Notes under the pieces: model-generated
Seen by the model: the letters and a program-made list of their open reading frames with translations, nothing else
What the model was told of the DNA's origin: nothing
The model's database searches: none
Part shown: piece after piece, positions 8,149-17,545 of the stretch
Layout of the letters: each line of letters opens with the position of its first letter
Numbering within the stretch: position 1 is the stretch's first letter
Assembly (NCBI RefSeq): GCF_009876115.1
Contig: NZ_WWSY01000019.1
Coordinates: 1-41,942, forward strand
Length of the DNA stretch: 41,942 nt
DNA from: Collinsella aerofaciens
Lineage (GTDB): Bacteria; Actinomycetota; Coriobacteriia; Coriobacteriales; Coriobacteriaceae
Direction: 5' to 3'
Position numbers and translations under genes: made by a program

Positions 8149-8251
8149 GGTATTAAGAACCTTTGAATTGTTGAGCTTGGGGCCAAAATGTCCACAAGGT
8201 TAAGCGGCGCGACGGGGCGGCAAGCCCGTCCATTCCGTGCGACAATTCAAA
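8149..8251 (+). promoter_or_regulatory. Structured leader and candidate operator upstream of the FrlB-like gene
   Basis: TGGTATTAAGAACC (8149-8162) resembles the split TGGT...ACC half-sites bound by GntR/HutC-UTRA regulators. Next to it, TTTGAATTGT (8162-8171) and its exact complement ACAATTCAAA (8242-8251) could close an 80-nt stem-loop. That loop contains a smaller GACGGG/CCCGTC hairpin (8211-8230). The structure lies just before the ribosome site of the 8273 gene. Function is inferred from position only. Confidence 0.4.
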
Positions 8252-8272
8252 CTGCTCGTGAAAGGAGCGGGA

Positions 8273-9334
8273 ATGAAGGAGACCGAGAAGATCGAGATCA
8301 TGCACTTCGACCAGGAGGGCTACCTCGAGGACGGCAGGAACGTCTACGAGGCCGGCAAGCGGATGACCGCCCTGGCCGACCGCGTGCACGAGGAGGGCTA
8401 CGACGCCGTCTTCCTGATGGGCGTCGGCGGCACCTGGGACGAGTTCATGCAGCTCGAGTACCTCATGAACAAGTTCGGCGACCGCGACCTCGAGGTCTAC
8501 CTGATCCACGCCGCCGAGTGGAACGTCATGGGCCACAAGCGCATGACCGACAAGTCCGTCGTGCTGACCGCCTCCGAGTCCGGCACCACCCCCGAGGTGC
8601 TCGAGGCCGTCGGCAAGATGAGGGAGATGGGCGTGCGCGTCTTCGCCATGACCAACCCCGAGGGCAAGATCGGCCAGGCCGTGGGCGCCGAGAACTGCGT
8701 CATGATGGCCTCCGACCACGGCGCCGGCGGCTGCGAGAAGGGCTACTACCTCGCCGACTGCTTCGGCCTGCGCCTGCTCAACCGCCGCGGCTGCTTCCCC
8801 AAGTTCGACCTGTTCATCGAGCAGACGAAGGACGTCTGGAAGGACATGCTCGACATCCGCAAGCGCTTCGAGCCGCGCGCCGAGGAGCTCGCCAGGAAGT
8901 ACGCGCTGGCCGACTACACCATGTTCATCGGCTCGGGCGCGCTGTGGGGCGAGACCATCCTGTACTCCATGTGCCTGCTCGAGGAGATGCAGTGGAAGCG
9001 CATCCGCCACATCACCTCGCACGACTTCTTCCACGGCACGCTCGAGCTGCTCGAGCCCGGCGTCCCGGTGTTCCTGTTCATGGGCGAGGACGAGTGCCGC
9101 GCCCTCGACGAGCGCGTCCGCGCCTTCCTCACCAGCGGCGTGACCGGCGACGAGGACTACGTCATCATCGACACCGCCGAGTACGCGATCCCAGGCCTGG
9201 ACGACGACTTCCGCGTCATCGTGTCCCCCTGGATCCTGTCCGCGCTGACCACCGACCGCCTCGCGCGCAACTACGAGCTGGTCACCAAGCACAACCTCAA
9301 GTACCGCCGCTACTACCACCAGTTCGACTACTAG
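8273..9334 (+). CDS. frlB: FrlB-like SIS-domain protein (fructoselysine/glucoselysine-6-phosphate deglycase family)
   Basis: This 353-residue protein carries two SIS (sugar isomerase) domains. The first contains VFLMGVGGTWDEF and TASESGTTPEVLEAV, the phosphosugar-binding loop. The second contains MFIGSGALWGET and HITSHDFFHGTLELL. The motif FFHGTLELLEPGVPVFLFMGED and the C-terminal RRYYHQFDY match FrlB-type deglycases, which split phosphorylated Amadori products into glucose-6-phosphate and an amino acid. GlmS-like isomerases without the amidotransferase domain are the alternative. AAAGGAG precedes the ATG at 8273. No kinase or transporter of an frl operon adjoins it, but two UTRA regulators lie directly upstream. 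Nearly every codon ends in G or C, clearly unlike its neighbours. It is a single-gene transcript with its own terminator. Confidence 0.82.
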   Translation: MKETEKIEIMHFDQEGYLEDGRNVYEAGKRMTALADRVHEEGYDAVFLMGVGGTWDEFMQLEYLMNKFGDRDLEVYLIHAAEWNVMGHKRMTDKSVVLTASESGTTPEVLEAVGKMREMGVRVFAMTNPEGKIGQAVGAENCVMMASDHGAGGCEKGYYLADCFGLRLLNRRGCFPKFDLFIEQTKDVWKDMLDIRKRFEPRAEELARKYALADYTMFIGSGALWGETILYSMCLLEEMQWKRIRHITSHDFFHGTLELLEPGVPVFLFMGEDECRALDERVRAFLTSGVTGDEDYVIIDTAEYAIPGLDDDFRVIVSPWILSALTTDRLARNYELVTKHNLKYRRYYHQFDY

Positions 9335-9385
9335 GAGCTGGCCACAGGTCCGATATCTTGGCTGGTTGATATCTCGGCCCTACAC

Positions 9386-9418
9386 AAGGGCGCCCGCATT
9401 CGCGCGGGCGCCCTTTTT
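9386..9418 (+). terminator. Strong intrinsic terminator of the FrlB-like gene
   Basis: AAGGGCGCCCGC (9386-9397) pairs perfectly with GCGGGCGCCCTT (9404-9415) and is followed by TTTTT. Confidence 0.9.
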
Positions 9419-9530
9419 GCGTTGTGACAAGAGACTGCTGCTAACCGCTCGCCCTATGTTTCCAAATGAATACGCTGTGAGCCGTGAAGGACGATTCTCC
9501 CCGCAAACACTCTAGTATGCTAAAGTACTC

Positions 9531-9560
9531 AGAAGACCGGCGGAGCTATGCCGGTCTTCT
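9531..9560 (+). promoter_or_regulatory. Hairpin in the leader of the his operon
   Basis: AGAAGACCGGC (9531-9541) pairs perfectly with GCCGGTCTTCT (9550-9560), with an 8-nt loop, 36 bp before the hisZG start codon. A weakly T-rich GTTCT follows. It may be an attenuator, a terminator from upstream, or an mRNA-stabilising structure. I see no His-rich leader peptide and no T-box features. Confidence 0.5.
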
Positions 9561-9596
9561 GTTCTATATGAAACGCAGCATGAGGAGGCTCACCAG

Positions 9597-11312
9597 ATGA
9601 CGGCCACACCGTGGGGATTCCGGGACATATTGCCCGAGGAGGCTCAGGCGCGCGAAGAGATCGCATGTACGGTGAAGGGCTGCTTTAGGGAGCATCATTA
9701 CCTGCCGGTTGAAACGCCGCTACTCGAGGACAAGGGTTCGCTCGAGGAGGGCGGGCGCATTGCGGACACGCCGTTTAAGCTCTTTGATGGCGACGGCCGC
9801 CTGTTGGTGGTCCGTCCCGACAACACGCTGCCGATCGTGCGCTTGGTTTCGACCCGCATGCGCGCTGCCGACTTGCCTCTGCGCTTACGTTACGAGGCGC
9901 CGGTGGTTCGCGAGTGTCAGCGCAATGCCGGTGGTTCGCGCCAGTTTACGCAGTTGGGCTTTGAGCTTATCGGCGCGGGCGATACCTCGGGCGATGTCGA
10001 GATTGTCTCGCTGGTCGCCGATGCCGTGCGCGAGCTGGCACTTCCCGATGCGCGCATTATCGCAGGCAGCGTGCGTCCTTTTAAGGAATTGCTCGCGGTA
10101 TGCGAGGATCGTGAGCTGGCTGCCGAGGCCCTGCGCTGCGTGCATGCCAACGACTTTGTGGGCCTCGATGCTCGCGTGGCTGCCAGCGCCGAGTCCGGTG
10201 CCGTCAAGGCCGCCATTAGCGAGCTGCCGCGCCTGCACGGTGGTGCCGAGGTGCTCGACCGCGTGGACGCGCTGCTGGAGGCCGCCGGTATCGCCGCGCC
10301 GTTGACGCGCGAACTGCGTGCCCTGGTCGAGAGCCTGGCACCCGAGGACGCCCAGGTGCTGTCGTTCGACTTCTCCATCATGAACTCTTTCGATTACTAC
10401 ACGGGTCTGGTCTTTAAGGCCTATGCCGGCGGCTTGCCCGATCCGGTCGGCTCGGGTGGACGCTACGACTCCATCTTTACCGGTGCATTTGGCGACGGCA
10501 TCGAGGTACCGGCGGCGGGCTTCGCCTTTTCGCTCGAGCGTCTGGAGGCCGCGCGTACCTCGGCCGAGGACGCCGCTTCCGATGGTGATCACGCCGCGGG
10601 CCGTGGCGCCGAGGGTCCGCTGCGCATCGCCGTGCCCAAGGGCTCGCTTAAGGCTGATACGCTCGACGTGCTCGAGGCCGCGGGCCTGGACGTCTCTGAG
10701 CTGCGTGACCCCGGCCGTCACCTGATTGTGCGCGGCCGCGACGCGCGTGCCGGCAAGGGCACGGTCGGCGATATCGAGTTTGTCATCGTGCGCCCCAGCG
10801 ATGCGCCTGCCTTTGTGGGCTGCGGTGGTGCCGATTGCGGCATCTGCGGTTGGGACTCGCTTATCGAGGCCGACCTTAACCTGCTGCAGCTGGTCGATCT
10901 GGGCTACGGCCTGTGCACCTTTATCGAGGCGGAGCCCGCGTGGCGCGCCGGTCAGGCCGAGCGCAACTATGCCCGCCGCGGGTCGCTTCGCGTGGCCACC
11001 AAGTATCCGCGCATCGCGAGTGCCTGGTATGCCGAGCGAGGCGTGAACGCCGACATCGTTTCGCTGCATGGCAACATCGAGCTGGGCCCCATCGTCGGCA
11101 TGGCCGATCGCATCGTGGACATTACCGCCACGGGCGCCACGCTGCGCGACAACGACCTGGTCATCACCGGTCGCATCATGGACTGCACGGCCCGCTTCTT
11201 TGTCAACCCGGGTGCCGCGCGCCTGGATCCGCGCGTGCGCAATCTGGCCGATCGCTTGGCGGCGGCCGTGAAGGACAAGCATTTTGAGCCCGTTGCGGGC
11301 TCGGCGCAATAG
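9597..11312 (+). CDS. hisZG: Fused ATP phosphoribosyltransferase: HisZ regulatory domain + short-form HisG
   Basis: This 571-residue protein joins two normally separate subunits of the first histidine enzyme, which condenses ATP and PRPP. Residues about 1-320 are a HisZ/HisRS-like domain (RPDNTLPIVRL, QFTQLGFELIGA, SFDYYTGLVFKAY, GGRYD). After an acidic Ala/Gly linker (about 321-340), residues 341-571 are the short-form HisG catalytic domain (LRIAVPKGSL, CGICGWDSLIE, RVATKYPRIASAWY). The PRPP-binding loop is DITATGATLRDN at 508-519. In other bacteria HisZ and HisG form a hetero-octamer and HisZ confers histidine feedback; here the 1:1 ratio is fixed by fusion. There is no stop or frameshift across the junction. 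GAGGAGG is 8 nt before the ATG. It is the first gene of the his operon. Confidence 0.94.
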   Translation: MTATPWGFRDILPEEAQAREEIACTVKGCFREHHYLPVETPLLEDKGSLEEGGRIADTPFKLFDGDGRLLVVRPDNTLPIVRLVSTRMRAADLPLRLRYEAPVVRECQRNAGGSRQFTQLGFELIGAGDTSGDVEIVSLVADAVRELALPDARIIAGSVRPFKELLAVCEDRELAAEALRCVHANDFVGLDARVAASAESGAVKAAISELPRLHGGAEVLDRVDALLEAAGIAAPLTRELRALVESLAPEDAQVLSFDFSIMNSFDYYTGLVFKAYAGGLPDPVGSGGRYDSIFTGAFGDGIEVPAAGFAFSLERLEAARTSAEDAASDGDHAAGRGAEGPLRIAVPKGSLKADTLDVLEAAGLDVSELRDPGRHLIVRGRDARAGKGTVGDIEFVIVRPSDAPAFVGCGGADCGICGWDSLIEADLNLLQLVDLGYGLCTFIEAEPAWRAGQAERNYARRGSLRVATKYPRIASAWYAERGVNADIVSLHGNIELGPIVGMADRIVDITATGATLRDNDLVITGRIMDCTARFFVNPGAARLDPRVRNLADRLAAAVKDKHFEPVAGSAQ

Positions 11313-11417
11313 CGCGAGCACGCACGGGCGCCCCAACGTCTGGGCTGCGGGTCGACTGGCGCCGCCGCCCGGCCTCTCGTTTTTCGAACATAACCTCGAC
11401 CGATAGGGGATACCGAT

Positions 11418-12854
11418 ATGAAGACCATCAAGCTTGCTCCCGGTGAGCGCCTCGTTACCAACCAGCTCAACCGCAAGGGCGTGCTGCCGCAAAACATCGT
11501 CGACGCCGCCCGCGAAATCGTGGCCAACGTGCGTGCCAACGGCGATGCTGCAGTGCGCGACTATTGCCAGCGCTTTGACGGCGTTGAGCTGCAGAGCTTC
11601 CGTCTGCCGCAAGAGCAGATCGATGCCGCGCTCGAAGGCCTCGATCCGGCCTTTGTCGCCGCGCTCGAGAAGGCTGCACGCCAGATTCGAGAGTTCCACC
11701 AGCGCGAGGTCGAGCAGAGTTGGTTTACCACGCGCCCGGACGGCACGATGCTCGGTGTTAAGGTGACCCCGCTCGCTGCGGCCGGCATCTACGTGCCGGG
11801 CGGTCGTGCGCAGTATCCCTCCACGGTGCTTATGAACGCCATTCCCGCCAAGGTCGCCGGCGTTAAGCGCGTGGTCATGGTGACCCCGCCGCAAAAGGGC
11901 TGCCTGATCAGTCCCTACACGCTCGCGGCCGCCAAGCTCGGCGGCGTGGACGAGATCTATATGGTGGGCGGCGCCCAGGCCGTGGCCGCGCTGGCGTACG
12001 GTACCGAGACCATTCCGCGTGTCGACAAGATTACCGGCCCGGGTAACGCCTTTGTCGCCGCTGCCAAACAGATTGTCTCGGGTGACGTGGGTATCGATAT
12101 GGTCGCTGGCCCCTCCGAGGTCTGCGTGCTTGCCGATGCCACGGCCAAGCCTATGGTGGTCGCGGCCGACCTGATGGCCCAGGCCGAGCACGATCCGCTG
12201 GCAGCCTGCTATCTGGTGACCTGCGACGAGCAGTTTGCGCGCGAGGTCGAGGCGGGCATCGACATCCTGGTGGCGCAGTCGCCGCGTGCCGAGATCACGC
12301 GTGCCTCGCTCGATAACGAGGGCACCATCGTGGTGGCCGCCGACATGGCTGCCGCCGTCGAGGCGGTGAACACCGTGGCGCCCGAGCACCTGGAGCTGCA
12401 CTGCAAGGACGCGATGGGCCTGCTTGGCGGCATTCGCAACGCCGGCGCCATCTTTGTGGGCGCTTGGAGCTCCGAACCGCTTGGCGATTACGTTGCCGGC
12501 CCCAACCACACGCTGCCGACCGGCGGTACGGCCATGTTCTCCAATCCGCTTTCGGTCGAAGAGTTCGTTAAGCGCTCGAGCGTCATTTGCTATACACCCG
12601 AGGGCCTGCTCTCCGACGCTCCCGCTACGCAGCGCCTGGCCGAGGCCGAGGGACTGTGGGCGCACGCGCTATCCGCCGCGCTGCGTCGCCGCGTGCTGGA
12701 GCAGGGCGAGGGTGCCGTGAGCGCCGAGTCGCTGGCCGCGGCCGACCTGACCAAGGTTGCCTGGCCGGGTGATGCCGTGGCGACGGTTGCCGAGGGCGTG
12801 GACCTGGCGGCTGCAGGCGCGGGTGGCGCCGGCGCGACCGGTGAGGAGGCCTAA
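11418..12854 (+). CDS. hisD: Histidinol dehydrogenase HisD
   Basis: HisD oxidises histidinol to histidine in two NAD-dependent steps using zinc. The 478-residue protein has the family signatures: [17 protein letters not shown], the [10 protein letters not shown] loop, LMAQAEHDP with Gln/His zinc ligands, and the [12 protein letters not shown] segment with the catalytic histidine. The catalytic core ends near residue 450. A low-complexity Ala/Gly tail ([15 protein letters not shown]) follows and is probably dispensable. AGGGGA precedes the ATG. Its stop codon is one base before the hisC start region (stop at 12852-12854, hisC ATG at 12856), so the genes are tightly coupled. Confidence 0.96.
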   Translation: MKTIKLAPGERLVTNQLNRKGVLPQNIVDAAREIVANVRANGDAAVRDYCQRFDGVELQSFRLPQEQIDAALEGLDPAFVAALEKAARQIREFHQREVEQSWFTTRPDGTMLGVKVTPLAAAGIYVPGGRAQYPSTVLMNAIPAKVAGVKRVVMVTPPQKGCLISPYTLAAAKLGGVDEIYMVGGAQAVAALAYGTETIPRVDKITGPGNAFVAAAKQIVSGDVGIDMVAGPSEVCVLADATAKPMVVAADLMAQAEHDPLAACYLVTCDEQFAREVEAGIDILVAQSPRAEITRASLDNEGTIVVAADMAAAVEAVNTVAPEHLELHCKDAMGLLGGIRNAGAIFVGAWSSEPLGDYVAGPNHTLPTGGTAMFSNPLSVEEFVKRSSVICYTPEGLLSDAPATQRLAEAEGLWAHALSAALRRRVLEQGEGAVSAESLAAADLTKVAWPGDAVATVAEGVDLAAAGAGGAGATGEEA

Positions 12855-12855
12855 C

Positions 12856-13971
12856 ATGGCCGAACTCACGCCCCGCATGAAGGAGCTCGTCCAGCCCTAC
12901 TTGGCCGGCATTGAGCCCTATGATCCCAACTTTACGCCCACGCGCATCAACCTTTCGGCCAACGAGAACACCTATCCCGTGCCGGCCGGCGTGCGCGAGG
13001 CGATCGACGCGGCCCTGGCTGCCACGCCGCTCAACCGCTATCCCGATCCCATGTCCTGTGACCTGCGCGACGAGCTGGCCGCTTGGCATGGCGTGGCTCG
13101 CGAGAACATCTGCGTGGGCAACGGCGGTGACGAGCTGCTCTATAACTACCTGCTGGCGTTTGGCGGCGCGGGGCGGACCCTGCTCAACTGCCCGCCGTGC
13201 TTTAGCGAGTATGCGTTCTTTGCGTCGCTCTGCCAGACTGAAGTGCGCGATGTGTGGCGCGACCCGGCGACCTTTGAGCTCGACCAGGCGGCTATGTTCG
13301 CGGCCGCGCCCGAGTGCAACCTGGCGATCGTGACCTCGCCTAACAATCCCACGGGTGACGTGGCACCGCTCGACTTTGTCGCGGCCTTGTGCGATGCGTG
13401 CCCCGGCATGGTGATGGTCGACGAGGCCTACGTTGAGTTTGCCGACGATTCGTTTGGCGCGGCCACCACGGCGCAGGGACTTATCGCCGAGCATCCCAAC
13501 CTGGTGATTCTGCATACGCTGTCCAAGGCGTTTGGCGCCGCCGGCGCGCGTCTGGGCTATGTGATCGCGGCGCCCGAGGTCATCGACGTGTTCGCGGCGA
13601 TTCGCCAGATCTATTCGGTCAATGTGCTGAGCCAGGCCGCCGCGCTTGCCTGCGTGCGCGCCCGCGATGCGTACGCGCCCGTGGTGGCACAGGTCGCATC
13701 CGAACGCGAGCGCGAGCTGTGCGCCCTGCGCGCGATGGCTGCCGAGGGCATGCCCGTGGAGGCATGGCCGAGCGCGGCGAACTTTGTGCTCGTGCGCACG
13801 CCGCATGCCACGCGCGTGCGCGAGCGTCTGCGCGATGAGTATTCGATTTTGGTGCGTGACTTTAGCTACGCGCCGGGGCTCGCGGACTGTCTGCGCATTA
13901 CCGTGGGCACCCCGCAGGAAAACGACGAGGTGCTGGCTGCGTTTGCCGCGCTGGTGAAGGAGGAGATGTAG
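12856..13971 (+). CDS. hisC: Histidinol-phosphate aminotransferase HisC
   Basis: HisC transfers the amino group of glutamate to imidazole-acetol phosphate, giving histidinol phosphate. The 371-residue protein is a class I/II PLP-dependent aminotransferase. It contains INLSANENTYPVP and LNRYPDP near the N-terminus, the cofactor-binding SPNNPTGD and VDEAYVEF, and the Schiff-base lysine in TLSKAFGAAGARLGY. The ATG at 12856 follows GAGGAGG within the end of hisD; an upstream in-frame extension overlaps hisD and is not needed. The stop codon immediately precedes the hisB ATG. Confidence 0.95.
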   Translation: MAELTPRMKELVQPYLAGIEPYDPNFTPTRINLSANENTYPVPAGVREAIDAALAATPLNRYPDPMSCDLRDELAAWHGVARENICVGNGGDELLYNYLLAFGGAGRTLLNCPPCFSEYAFFASLCQTEVRDVWRDPATFELDQAAMFAAAPECNLAIVTSPNNPTGDVAPLDFVAALCDACPGMVMVDEAYVEFADDSFGAATTAQGLIAEHPNLVILHTLSKAFGAAGARLGYVIAAPEVIDVFAAIRQIYSVNVLSQAAALACVRARDAYAPVVAQVASERERELCALRAMAAEGMPVEAWPSAANFVLVRTPHATRVRERLRDEYSILVRDFSYAPGLADCLRITVGTPQENDEVLAAFAALVKEEM

Positions 13972-14559
13972 ATGGGCCGTTATGCCGAGGTGACCCGCAA
14001 GACGGGCGAGACCGACATTGTCGTAAAGCTCGACCTGGACGGATCTGGTGTGTGCGATATCTCGACCGGAGTGCCGTTTTTCGACCACATGCTCAACGCC
14101 TTTGGTCGTCATGGTCTGTTCGATTTGACAGTACATGCGGTAGGCGACGTGGAAGTCGACGCGCACCATACCGTTGAGGACACGGGCATTGTGCTGGGCG
14201 AGGCGTTTTGCCAGGCGCTGGGCGATAAAGCGGGTATTACGCGCTTTGCCGACGCGGCGATCGCCATGGACGAGACGCTCGTGATGGCCGCCGTGGATAT
14301 CTCGGGCCGCGGGCAGGCCTACTGCGAGCTGCCCGTACCGACCGAGCGCGTGGGCACCTTTGATACCGAGCTGGCCGTCGAGTTCTTCTATGCCTTTGCG
14401 CGCGACGCCAAGCTCACGCTGCACGTGCGTGAGCTGGCGGGCGGCAACTCGCATCACATTATCGAGGCGGCCTTTAAGGCCGTGGGCCGCACGATGCGCC
14501 ACGCCTGCGAGCTCGATCCCCGCGTGCAAGGCATCCCCAGCACCAAGGGATCGCTGTAA
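13972..14559 (+). CDS. hisB: Imidazoleglycerol-phosphate dehydratase HisB
   Basis: HisB dehydrates imidazole-glycerol phosphate to imidazole-acetol phosphate, using two manganese ions. It is the 195-residue monofunctional form, without the phosphatase domain fused in enterobacteria. Key motifs are VTRKTGETDI, FFDHMLNAFGRHG, DAHHTVEDTGI and the repeated metal-binding SHHIIEAAFKA. The start codon abuts the hisC stop, with AAGGAGGAG upstream. Because HisB lacks the phosphatase activity, a separate histidinol phosphatase is required; the PHP protein at 17847 fits. Confidence 0.97.
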   Translation: MGRYAEVTRKTGETDIVVKLDLDGSGVCDISTGVPFFDHMLNAFGRHGLFDLTVHAVGDVEVDAHHTVEDTGIVLGEAFCQALGDKAGITRFADAAIAMDETLVMAAVDISGRGQAYCELPVPTERVGTFDTELAVEFFYAFARDAKLTLHVRELAGGNSHHIIEAAFKAVGRTMRHACELDPRVQGIPSTKGSL

Positions 14560-14604
14560 CCTGCCAAAAAAGGATAGGTTTTGAATGAGATAAGGGAGGG
14601 TCGC

Positions 14605-15306
14605 GTGGGCGAACCGAAGATCGTGGTGGTCGACTACCACAAGGGCAACTTGTCGAGCGTCGTGCGCGGGCTTGCGCGCGCCGGCGCCGTCGCCTGCACG
14701 TCGGACGACCCGGAGCAGATCCGCAACGCCGACGGCCTGGTCATTCCGGGCGTGGGCGCGTTCTATGACGCGATCGCCTTTATGCGCCAGAGCGGCGAGG
14801 CGGACGCGGTGCTCGATGCCGTCGCCGCCGGAACTCCGCTGCTCGGCATCTGCCTGGGTCTTCAACTGTTTTTTGAGCGCGGCAACGAGGGCGTGCCTGC
14901 GGACGAGGGTGTGGTCGCCGATGGCAACGCCTCCGAGCAGGCCGGTGGCCCCTGGGTCGATGGCCTGGGTTTTATGCGCGGCTCGTGCACGCGCTTGGAA
15001 TCGAGTCGCCTTAAGGTGCCGCACGTGGGCTGGGACCAGGTGCACATGACGCCCGCCGGTGCGGCCGATCCACTGCTTGCCGGTTTTGCCGAGGGTGCCA
15101 ACATGTATTTCACCCACAGCTATGCGGTGGCCGACGATGCCGATGCCGCCGATGTGCTGGCGCTCACGCACTATACGCGGAGCTTCCCGTGCATCGTGCG
15201 CCACGGCAACGTGTGGGGCTGCCAGTTCCATCCCGAGAAATCCTCCGCGCTGGGTCTGCGCATCCTTAAGAACTTCGTCAACATCGTCGAGGAGGTCGGC
15301 CGATGA
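14605..15306 (+). CDS. hisH: Imidazole glycerol phosphate synthase glutaminase subunit HisH
   Basis: HisH hydrolyses glutamine and channels ammonia to HisF. The 233-residue class I amidotransferase has VIPGVGAFYDA (oxyanion strand), the nucleophile cysteine in GICLGLQLFFE, and the His/Glu pair in FHPEKSS. It is slightly longer than usual because of an insertion (PADEGVVADGNASEQ) before GLGFM. I chose the GTG at 14605, which has AAGGGAGGG in front; the TTG at 14581 lies before that site. The 3' end overlaps hisA by 4 bp (ATGA). Confidence 0.95.
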   Translation: MGEPKIVVVDYHKGNLSSVVRGLARAGAVACTSDDPEQIRNADGLVIPGVGAFYDAIAFMRQSGEADAVLDAVAAGTPLLGICLGLQLFFERGNEGVPADEGVVADGNASEQAGGPWVDGLGFMRGSCTRLESSRLKVPHVGWDQVHMTPAGAADPLLAGFAEGANMYFTHSYAVADDADAADVLALTHYTRSFPCIVRHGNVWGCQFHPEKSSALGLRILKNFVNIVEEVGR

Positions 15307-16046
15307 TTCTGTTTCCCGCAATCGATTTGATCGGCGGCAAGGTCGTGCGCTTGGAGCGCGGCGACCGGAGCCGCTGCAAGGTATATTCCGACGACCCCGT
15401 GGCCGTCGCCCGCTCCTTTGCCGAGCAGGGCGCAAGCTGGGTGCATGTCGTCGACCTGTCCGCTGCCTTTGGCGAGGACGAGGACGCGTGCGCTGCCAAC
15501 TCGGCAGCGATCGAGGCCATCTGCGGCGTCGATGGTCTGTCCGTGGATGTGGGCGGCGGCGTTCGCTCGCTCGCGCGCATCGACGAGCTGGCCGGCTATG
15601 GCGCTCGCCGCATTGCACTGGGTACCGTGCTGGTGACCGAGCCGGGTTTTGCCGAGGTGGCAGCCCAAGGCTTTGGTGAGCTACTGGTGGCAGACATCGC
15701 CGCGCGCGACGGCCAGGTCAAGGTGAACGGCTGGCGCGACGGCGCGGGTATGGCGCTCGACGATGCCGTGGCGCAGCTTTCCGAGCTGGGCTTTAAGCAC
15801 CTGGTCTATACCGATATCGCGCGCGACGGCATGCAGACGGGCATCGATGTGGCGGCGTATCGCCATGTGGCCGAGGTCGCGGGCTTTCCCGTCGTGGCTT
15901 CGGGCGGTATCTCGACGCTCGACGACATCCGCGCGCTTGCCGCGGTGGGTGAGGGCGCGATTGAAGGTGCCATTACCGGTCGCGCGCTCTACGAGGACAA
16001 CTTTACGCTGGCCCAGGCGCTGGCCGCCGCCCGAGGGGAGGAGTAG
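15303..16046 (+). CDS. hisA: Phosphoribosylformimino-AICAR-phosphate isomerase HisA
   Basis: HisA opens the ribose ring of ProFAR to give PRFAR. The 247-residue protein is a TIM barrel with two-fold symmetric phosphate-binding sites. It has the catalytic aspartates in FPAIDLIGGKVVRL and LVYTDIARDGMQTG, VDVGGGVRS, and VASGGIST. Actinobacteria can use one bifunctional HisA/TrpF (PriA); this one has no trp genes nearby, and its specificity cannot be settled by eye. It overlaps hisH by 4 bp and is 3 bp from hisF. Confidence 0.94.
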   Translation: MILFPAIDLIGGKVVRLERGDRSRCKVYSDDPVAVARSFAEQGASWVHVVDLSAAFGEDEDACAANSAAIEAICGVDGLSVDVGGGVRSLARIDELAGYGARRIALGTVLVTEPGFAEVAAQGFGELLVADIAARDGQVKVNGWRDGAGMALDDAVAQLSELGFKHLVYTDIARDGMQTGIDVAAYRHVAEVAGFPVVASGGISTLDDIRALAAVGEGAIEGAITGRALYEDNFTLAQALAAARGEE

Positions 16047-16049
16047 CCC

Positions 16050-16832
<783 letters not shown>

Positions 16833-17162
16833 ATGGAGCAAGTGACAACTGCGTCTGATCTTACGTACGACGCCCGCGGGCTGATTCCCTGTGTAGTTCA
16901 GCAGTATGACACTGGCGAGGTGCTTATGGTTGCTTGGATGAACGAGGAATCGGTGGGGCTGACGCTCAAGACCGGGACCACGTGGTTTTGGAGTCGCAGC
17001 CGCCAGGAGCTCTGGAACAAGGGCGCGACGAGCGGCAATATGCAGGAGGTCAAGGAACTCTGGGCCGACTGCGATAGCGATACGCTACTGGTCAAGGTCG
17101 ACTCTCCGGGCCCGGCTTGCCACACCGGCAACCGTACCTGCTTCTTTAAGAAACTCGCCTAA
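16833..17162 (+). CDS. hisI: Phosphoribosyl-AMP cyclohydrolase HisI
   Basis: This 109-residue monofunctional enzyme hydrolyses the purine ring of PR-AMP. The characteristic sequence is [28 protein letters not shown], the metal-binding DCDSDTLLV, and the zinc cysteines in [12 protein letters not shown]. It starts directly at the hisF stop. The companion pyrophosphohydrolase activity is a separate gene (hisE) 46 bp downstream, whereas enterobacteria fuse the two. Confidence 0.96.
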   Translation: MEQVTTASDLTYDARGLIPCVVQQYDTGEVLMVAWMNEESVGLTLKTGTTWFWSRSRQELWNKGATSGNMQEVKELWADCDSDTLLVKVDSPGPACHTGNRTCFFKKLA

Positions 17163-17208
17163 GGCGGGCACCCTGTTGGGCGCTCGGTAAAACGGAAAGG
17201 ATTGAACT

Positions 17209-17526
17209 ATGGGTGTGCGCACCGCAAATGTTCAGGATGGAAATATCGGCGAGACGCTGACGGGTCTGGCCGAGGTGATTCACGGTCGTCGCGTTGCGTC
17301 GCCACAGGAGAGCTATACCGCTCGTCTGCTGACCGACGTCGAGGACGAGCTGCTCAAGAAGCTTGCCGAGGAGGCGAGCGAGGTCATCATGGCCTGCAAG
17401 GATAACGACCACGATCACATTCGCTACGAGGCCGGCGACCTGATTTACCATCTGCTCGTAACACTCGAACGCTACGGTATCACCCTCGGCGAACTGGCCG
17501 GCGAACTCAACGCCCGCCGCCACTAG
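17209..17526 (+). CDS. hisE: Phosphoribosyl-ATP pyrophosphohydrolase HisE
   Basis: HisE converts PR-ATP to PR-AMP and pyrophosphate. This 105-residue all-alpha protein of the MazG-like superfamily has the metal-binding pattern KLAEEASEVIMACKDND and YEAGDLIYHLLV. GGAAAGGA lies before the ATG. It is the last gene of the operon. Its TAG stop is the first triplet of an 11-bp tandem repeat that borders the inverted-repeat element downstream. Confidence 0.95.
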   Translation: MGVRTANVQDGNIGETLTGLAEVIHGRRVASPQESYTARLLTDVEDELLKKLAEEASEVIMACKDNDHDHIRYEAGDLIYHLLVTLERYGITLGELAGELNARRH

Positions 17527-17545
17527 TCATTGGGTAGTCATTGGG
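17524..17545 (+). repeat. Tandem 11-bp repeat TAGTCATTGGG at the hisE stop
   Basis: TAGTCATTGGG occurs at 17524-17534 and again at 17535-17545. The first copy includes the hisE stop codon and the second is the outer end of the left terminal repeat of the element at 17535. It may mark the insertion boundary. Confidence 0.7.

Noticed and set aside
9885..15618. Very long minus-strand open frames (926 and 997 codons) opposite the his genes
   Set aside because: They are antisense to genes with clear enzyme motifs, consist of low-complexity Arg/Ala/His/Gly-rich translations, and have no ribosome sites. High GC with few stop codons explains them.
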